The position numbers and the translations under genes were made by a program. Shown here one piece after another: positions 58,256 to 64,000 of a stretch of DNA of 64,000 nucleotides. The stretch is from Pyricularia pennisetigena (taxonomy: Eukaryota; Ascomycota; Sordariomycetes; Magnaporthales; Pyriculariaceae): contig NC_043744.1 of the NCBI RefSeq assembly GCF_004337985.1, forward strand, positions 994,730 through 1,058,729, given 5' to 3'. Numbering within the stretch: the stretch's first letter is position 1; every line of letters begins with the position of its first letter. The notes beneath the pieces are model-generated. The model had not been told where the DNA came from. It searched no databases and saw nothing but the letters and a program-made list of their open reading frames with translations.

Positions 58256-60109
58256 TTACAAGATGGTGGCAAGGATGGACAGCACGACAGCCGCCAAGCC
58301 ACCTGAGATCCTGCCGGCGCCAGCCTTGACAGGCGGGGCCGTGGTGACGGCCGGGGGTGAGGTGGGCCTGGGAGGCAGGCCGCCGGTCTGAACGCCGCCG
58401 ACAGGGTGTTGGGTGTTGGTGGGCTGGGTCGGGTAGGGCACCGACTGACCTGCGGTGTGGGGCGGGTACACGCCGCCGGTGCCGATGGGATTAGGGGCCT
58501 TGGTGGCCTGGCAGCCGGCGTTGCAGGCGGGCTTCTCGGTGATCGTGACGACGGGGGCCTCGGGGGTCTTGACGCCCTCGGGCTCCGTGTAGGACGAAGT
58601 CTCGGCGGGGCAGGTGGTCATCGTCACTGTGGTGACCTGGGTCTCATTGGTGGGCTCGGGCACCTCGCAGTCCGTGGTCTGTGTGACGGTCGTGGCGAGG
58701 GTCGTGGTCTCGCCAACGGGGCAGACGGTGGTCGTCTCGATCACGGTCGACGTCACAATCTGCTGGGTGAGCGAGGCCGGGCAGTTCTTGACCTTGGCTG
58801 CGCACGACGTGATGGTGTAGGTCTTGGTCTCGGTGATGGTCGAGGTGGTGTATCCAGAAGGAGCAGCGGTGATCTGGCCGGTGGCAGTGGAATGGGTAAG
58901 AGTGTGGTTGTTGAAGCCGGAGCCAGCGCTTGGGGCGGTGCTGCTACCGGCACCAGTGGTTCCGTTCCGTTGTCCGGATCCGGCGCCAGAGGAGGCGCCG
59001 GAGCCAGAGCCAGGGGCCGTACTATTGCCAGAGCCAGGGGACGTGCCGTTGCCAGAGCCAGGGGACGTGCCGTTGCCAGAGCCAGGGGATGTGCTGTTGC
59101 CAGCACCAGATGTGCCGTTACGAGAGCCAGGGCCAGAGGGAAGGCCACCAGGAATGGGACCGACGTTGATCAGGCAGAAGCCGACAAGACGAGCCCTCGA
59201 AATTGTGACAAAGACCATCGGGGCAACCTCAAGCTTCAGGGCCTTGGCGACACCCTTGGAGGCCTCAGTAGCGAGACCATAACCCATGGCAAAAGACTCC
59301 TCGAGGAAGACGGAGCAGATCTTGCTGCGGCCGATAGTGGTGGTGTAAGAAAAGAGATCGAGCCACAGGATGACGTCTACGCCGCTGTCGACGTGGAACA
59401 TGTCAACCTTAGCGCTCATACCGACGGCAGAACGCATGCGCAGGCCCATGGTCAACTCGACAGCCGAGTCCAGATCGACAGACGCGCCGAGGACCATGTC
59501 GAGCGGCTGAGCGACGAGTCCATCGAGGGACTGGCGGACGACCTCCTTGCTGTGGATGGAGATCTCAACGAACGAGTCTTTGGGAAAGCTGAAGTAGAAG
59601 CCTCCGCGGACTGCCAATGGGGCAGAAACACCAACAATAAGATCAAGGGCAAAAGCCGTGCCAGCTTCGCCGCTGAAACCGGGAATGTCGATGTTGAGAC
59701 GACCGGAGTTGACGAGCTCGACCGTCTCATAGGTTGCGTCGGAAGCTTCCAGGTCGACCTGGAAGTAGCCCTTGAGCCCACCGAGCTTAACCAACAATGT
59801 GGGCTCCTTGGACAGCTTGTGTGTCATCTTCAGCGAAATGTCGCCCGAAATGGCGGCCTTATGGAGACCCAGGTCGAGCGTTAGGTTGTTGCCAGCGTTG
59901 CCGCTGAAAAGGACCACATTTTCCCAGCTGTTGCGCAGGCGGAACTTGGAAGGCCAGAAGACTGAGCGAGCCTCCAAGTCGCCGTCCATTGCCGCTGAAC
60001 GAGCAACGATTGCGTTGGCTGGGGTGTTGACGACGCTGAAGGGGGCCGGCGATGCCTGGGCGAAGCCGGCCAGAGCCCCGATGAACGAGGCGTACTTGGC
60101 GAAATGCAT
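58256..60109 (-). CDS. GPI-anchored, Ser/Thr-rich cell-surface protein
   Basis: 617 residues, uninterrupted. The start ATG at 60,109 opens a signal peptide (MHFAKYASFIGALAGFAQAS). Residues about 25-315 are a folded-looking, beta-rich region with few cysteines (RSVFWPSKFRLRNSW, GYFQVDLEASDATYE) that I do not recognise. Residues about 318-385 are a low-complexity stretch built on the 6-residue unit GTSPGSGN, with many N-glycosylation sites. Residues about 395-530 are Thr-rich with spaced Cys (TTTVCPVGETTTLATTVTQT). The C-terminus (KAGAGRISGGLAAVVLSILA) is a small-residue omega site followed by a hydrophobic tail, the GPI signal. Such proteins sit in the plasma membrane or cell wall. GC-rich codon use and lack of RIP contrast with the block that ends about 260 bases away. 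Confidence 0.88.
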   Translation of the reverse strand: MHFAKYASFIGALAGFAQASPAPFSVVNTPANAIVARSAAMDGDLEARSVFWPSKFRLRNSWENVVLFSGNAGNNLTLDLGLHKAAISGDISLKMTHKLSKEPTLLVKLGGLKGYFQVDLEASDATYETVELVNSGRLNIDIPGFSGEAGTAFALDLIVGVSAPLAVRGGFYFSFPKDSFVEISIHSKEVVRQSLDGLVAQPLDMVLGASVDLDSAVELTMGLRMRSAVGMSAKVDMFHVDSGVDVILWLDLFSYTTTIGRSKICSVFLEESFAMGYGLATEASKGVAKALKLEVAPMVFVTISRARLVGFCLINVGPIPGGLPSGPGSRNGTSGAGNSTSPGSGNGTSPGSGNGTSPGSGNSTAPGSGSGASSGAGSGQRNGTTGAGSSTAPSAGSGFNNHTLTHSTATGQITAAPSGYTTSTITETKTYTITSCAAKVKNCPASLTQQIVTSTVIETTTVCPVGETTTLATTVTQTTDCEVPEPTNETQVTTVTMTTCPAETSSYTEPEGVKTPEAPVVTITEKPACNAGCQATKAPNPIGTGGVYPPHTAGQSVPYPTQPTNTQHPVGGVQTGGLPPRPTSPPAVTTAPPVKAGAGRISGGLAAVVLSILATIL

Positions 60110-60497
60110 TGTAGGGGGTGGATTAACGAATGTCTAAGTATTCTATAATTAAGTCAAATATATGAAACCTTGTATAAAGAATGGATGCGCACACCTAGAG
60201 GTGAAACGCTACAGTACTAACGAAAGACTGTGGGTGAGGTTTGGGATGGGGGTGAGGAACAGAGAAGGAGGTCGACTAGATGGATGAGCAGCCCGTTGTT
60301 CTTTTTGAACCCTTTCTTAGACCAAGCATGATCGTCTAGAAACCCCCGAACCAGTTGACCGGGCGGTACCGGCTCTCTGCTCTCTCATTTTTCTCCCTCG
60401 AACCTAATCTCCCCTTCCCAGAGTTTTTTTTTTTTTTTTTTNNNNNNNNNNNAGAAACCAAAAGGGAAAACGAGATCATGAAATGGGTACAAGTAAG

Positions 60498-60532
<35 letters not shown>

Positions 60533-63238
60533 ACCAATCCTTGACCCCCGGTCCCACGCAGAATCGCCGATACCCCCGGCTACCAAGGTGCCATAGGGGC
60601 CATGTTTGCTTGGTCGGCTTCCGGCGCCGGGAAGGGGTTGGTTTTTGGTCGAGCGAAATCTCTGTGGAGGCCAGTACAGGCTACAAGGAAACCCAATCGA
60701 AATTGCTGGGCCCCCCCTTTCAGACCCAGAGAATGACGATCGGCAGTTATTGTCATGTCTCCACAGCCGTTGGGCCGGGGGGTTTTGTTTCACAGCGAGC
60801 TGACACAGCCTGCTAAAGGCTGTTCCGGCAATGTATTCTATGGCCACTGGCACAACTTGTTCAAGTTGTCAATCGCCATCTTCTGAACCACCATCAAGTC
60901 TTACGTCCTTGGCGACTGCAGATCGTGCGCTGACCGCTCATGACTTTTCGCTGTTGACCTTTTCAATCGAATACTGCTCCATGCACGCAGAACATCACAT
61001 ATCCATTGCAACCCCATCGCAGACGGTGATCACAATGTGCCAATGTCAAGAATTCTTTGTCTTTAGAGTTTTTATTAATCGCGCAGGCTATCCGTGAGCT
61101 GTTTTTTTTTTTGTGTGTTTATACCATTAGCCTGTTTTTTTCCCTCTTGTAGAATACATTCTTGCTTGGTTACACTCGGGCTTCGCCAATCTGCATTTGC
61201 AACTTTAATATACAGAGCTACCTGCCAAGCTGCCTACCAGGATGCACATCATGCCTACAATTTGTCATGAGGCTCTGTTAATGGACGGGATAAGGCATCA
61301 AGGCCTGCATGCAAACTTACATCGGGATTCTCTCGACACAACCAATAACTACTAATGTGCCCCATGTTTTGTGATGGTGGTTCAAATCGGTGTTATAGGT
61401 CGACGGTTGTGTCTCGTGCACAATTTCCCAGACCGAAGAAGAAAAGAAAAAGAATTCAGCTAAAATTAATAGGTGATTGAATCGTGTCCAGGGCCAGACC
61501 GAAGGGCATCCGATGCATACCTTCCTGGTCAGGAAAAACAACCTTGGTTCGCATCTAGATTGCCAGCCATCCCTTGTGTCAAACAAAAAGACATTTTTGA
61601 CCGCAAGCTGATTCCAGGTCGCTAAAAAGTCTCCCCTTGCCCGCCTAATCGGTAATTCACATGAGATGACAAGCAGCCCGCTATCCATGCAAAGTACCTA
61701 TTATTAATTTCTGCACTTCTTCGTCATTCGTACTGTAGAAAAATTTTCTCCGTCGCTATCTAGGTTGGGATATGGTGGGATTGCTTTGGTGAATTCTGCA
61801 AGGCTGACGTAATAGATGGAAGCAAAGTTTTTTGTTTCTTCATGTGTTTTATTCTCCTTTTATCTTTACCTTTTATTACATGTCTTCGGGCTTCACAAGA
61901 AAGAATGGGTTCGAGCACCCTCAAGCTTGGCGAGAGCACGGAGAGCACAGTATGATGCGGAACCTCTAGCAGGGCCTGGAACTAGATTTCACATCGCCTA
62001 CTCATCAGTATGGTTTGGTCGAATTGTGGGTCGTTTTACACAGTAGCAGCCACAAAGTTGCTGGCTCCCTGTCGTTAAAGCAAATGCTAATCGATCATAC
62101 CACATCCATGGTGCTATAACGTTACCCAGCACAACCATATGGGTTGGGGGATCCTTGATCTACGTACGGCATCAACGAACGGGTTTGCCCGTCGGTGACG
62201 CTGACTCTTTTATTTAGTTTTGTGTTTTTTATGTAATTTCATTTCTATTCATTATGATCGCTCGCAAGACTAACTTTCACCGTCGGACTAAATCCACAAT
62301 AGTTTTTCGGGCCGCCCCAACCGTATACCACATAACGGATATCACGGAGCAAGGACAATTCCCTTTCTCTGCGACTTGGATATCGGGGAACCTGACGAAC
62401 TGGCGGTGCCGGCATTGAATCTGCATCATCGCTTGGCGTTGTGCCAAGGAGTCCTAGGCGGGAGCAAAATAAACAAGTAAGCGTCCAGAAATATAAATTG
62501 GAAGCATGAATAAATGCGACTTGTGCCCCCTGCATTCAATGCTCACATTTCCCCATTCCTCTTGTCGAACCCCCGCTTGATCATTCCTACTCGTTGGAAA
62601 GGAATTACCACGAGGCGAGAAAACCGCGTCCCAAGCACCCACTTGATCTCGGGGCGTTTTTTTTCCCCTTCTTTCTTTCTAAAACAAAAGAAAACCCCGT
62701 CGTTTTATCCATTGTCTTTTTCGTCTTTTATGTAGTTCTGGGTGTTAATCCGAAGTGTTGTTGGCGCCAAGTGCTAATGGGCGCTTCTAGCCTTTCCAGA
62801 CCGCGCTACCTGATCCGATTGTCGAGAATGTAGCATCCTCTGATCAATTGCATTTCTAATTTGACAGCTACATTTTCGTCATCTTTTTTTTTACTTCCAC
62901 ATCTGACTAACCACAGCTATTGATCTCGTGATGACTGTTGCACTGGTGATAGCAGTCGTAAGTAGTAATGGGATCAAGTCCCAAACAACAACGGACCGTA
63001 ACCTTCTTTTGTTCAGGCCTGTTCATATTACTTAGCTAAACCGGGGTATTTCTATCTCAGATGGCCTTGGTCAAACTCGATCGCTGGACCCTCAGGCGAG
63101 ATAGAAGTAGACGCTAGAAAGCCAAAGAACAATCTTGGGCTGCTGGGAAGTAAGCCTGTCAATCGACAATGGCCTTAAAAATGGGAGGGGAATAGTTTGC
63201 AGTCTTGATAGACAATGCCAAAGCACTAGTTGTCAAGC
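60110..63238. other. Intergenic region, no convincing gene
   Basis: Balanced composition with scattered short frames, none with recognisable domains. A minus frame of 96 codons at 62,535-62,245 and one of 123 codons at 61,688-61,317 are the longest credible ones, and both look like chance. The promoter of the GPI-anchored gene should be just above 60,110; ATATATTTG on the minus strand near 60,155 is a possible TATA element. Confidence 0.45.
60424..60528. other. Assembly gap (11 N) between long poly-T and poly-A runs
   Basis: T-run 60,424-60,441, then N at 60,442-60,452, then an A-run of 31 at 60,498-60,528. The two homopolymers are inverted to each other, can fold back and are hard to sequence, which explains the gap. 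The real length is uncertain. Confidence 0.9.
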
Positions 63239-63715
63239 TTAGGACAAGACACAAGCCGAACAAAAGTGCTCACATGGCTGCGTGCAGTAGCTACAGCACC
63301 ATTCGTCATTGCGACTGTTGCGGCTGTTGCGACTATCACGTCGGCTCTCTCCTGTCGTCGATACTTGTCTCAACTCAATATCCTTCCGACCAGGGGTTGA
63401 CGGTTGGGAAAGTCTCCGCAGACTAATCACATCATGTGCCCCCTCTCTTGTTGCTACGTCCGGAGGTCCAGATTCGCTGCCCGAGCGACGATTGGCTACC
63501 AATGCCTCGTCCACCATGCTGCTTGTAACTTTGTATATACTTGTTGACGGCTCTGAAGCAGATCCTCTCGTAAGAGGTCTGGTTGATGCATTGATATTAG
63601 GTGAATGTTTAGAGGGTAAGTCGACGAATGTGATGTTTTTATGGATATGGGGTTGAGTCGAAACATGCGCAGACTCTACAGAACCGCTCGAGTTCTTATG
63701 CCCTGGAACGCGAGC

Positions 63716-64000
63716 CTACTTCGTCGTGGGCGGGATTGCATCATCGTCTCCGACATCGAGCATGCTACGCTTTGCCTTTACACCACCAGGTTCTGCAGTT
63801 ACAGGTGGAAACCAAAGGCTGGGGTAATCACAAGTCAACATACATATCGGCGGCATTGAAGGCCAGTATTGAGTATGACTTACGGGAGCTTGTCTGTGTA
63901 AATTTCCATGTCCTTCTGCAAAAAGCAACAGAAGACTACCAGACTGATCTTGTCTCCCTGGTCCGACTCGAGGAACTTTCTTACTGCCGTTATGGCAGCG
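63716..64000 (-). CDS. Macrodomain (ADP-ribose-binding) protein, 3' end, one intron
   Basis: Partial: the gene enters from the right edge. Exon 64,000-63,884 encodes AAITAVRKFLESDQGDKISL then VVFCCFLQKDMEIYTDKLP, which matches the last helix, strand and helix of macrodomains (A-x-x-A-V-x-x-F-L, then strand V-F, then x-x-x-Y-x-x-x-L). The intron is 63,883-63,819 (65 bases, GTAAGT to CAG). The second exon, 63,818-63,716, continues LWFPPVTAEPGG and a short acidic tail ending PPTTK and TAG. The phase fits across the junction. Macrodomains bind or hydrolyse ADP-ribose derivatives. The catalytic part lies outside the window, so the activity cannot be judged. A 158-codon frame follows in the same phase after the stop (see findings). 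Confidence 0.8.
   Translation of the reverse strand, partial: RCHNGSKKVPRVGPGRQDQSGSLLLLFAEGHGNLHRQAPVSHTQYWPSMPPICMLTCDYPSLWFPPVTAEPGGVKAKRSMLDVGDDDAIPPTTK

Noticed and set aside
58406..59884. 492-codon open frame on the plus strand
   Set aside because: It lies antisense to the GPI-anchored protein gene. The GC-rich, repetitive codons of that gene keep the opposite strand open. Its Gly/Arg/Ala-rich product has no domain.
62245..62535. 96-codon minus-strand frame with a Pro/Arg-rich middle
   Set aside because: No start context, splice or domain support. Length is within chance for this composition.

Overview
The window looks like a filamentous ascomycete (Pezizomycotina) chromosome with two very different compartments. 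Positions 1 to about 57,995 are a very AT-rich block of old, nested transposons. Paired copies of the same element differ almost only by C/T and G/A transitions, and former Gln/Trp codons have become TAA/TAG. This is the signature of repeat-induced point mutation (RIP). From about 57,996 to 64,000 the composition is ordinary and genes are intact. The species cannot be fixed from sequence alone.

The main structure is a four-level nest between 13,527 and 42,237. A short TIR element (13,527-14,575 plus 41,915-42,237) was hit by a RIP-damaged Copia LTR retrotransposon, called Copia-1 here (14,576-41,914, TSD ACTAT). The right LTR of Copia-1 received a large TIR DNA transposon (21,882-41,770, 9-bp TSD). 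That transposon in turn received a young, un-RIPed Copia element, called Copia-2 (33,338-39,479, TSD GGAAT, no LTR difference seen). A second copy of the large transposon fills 1-12,880 and runs off the left edge. A second Copia-1 copy lies at 47,150-57,345 and carries a solo Copia-2 LTR and a RIPed pogo/Fot1-like element.

The large transposon is the most unusual object. It is about 13.8 kb, has TIRs starting TAGTCTCAG and gives 9-bp target duplications. It carries the ruins of three large genes: a DUF6589-like protein on one strand, and a SNF2-type ATPase and a RecQ-type helicase on the other. Shorter relatives with the same ends occur at four more places, one of them exactly at the AT-rich/normal boundary.

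A less RIPed island at about 42,240-45,120 holds one intact small gene, for a 120-residue secreted two-cysteine protein (43,126-43,488, minus strand), plus two related MITEs. Its setting and build are those of an effector candidate. To the right of the AT block are a GPI-anchored cell-wall-type protein gene (58,256-60,109, minus) and, at the right edge, the 3' end of a macrodomain protein gene (63,716 to beyond 64,000, minus, one intron).
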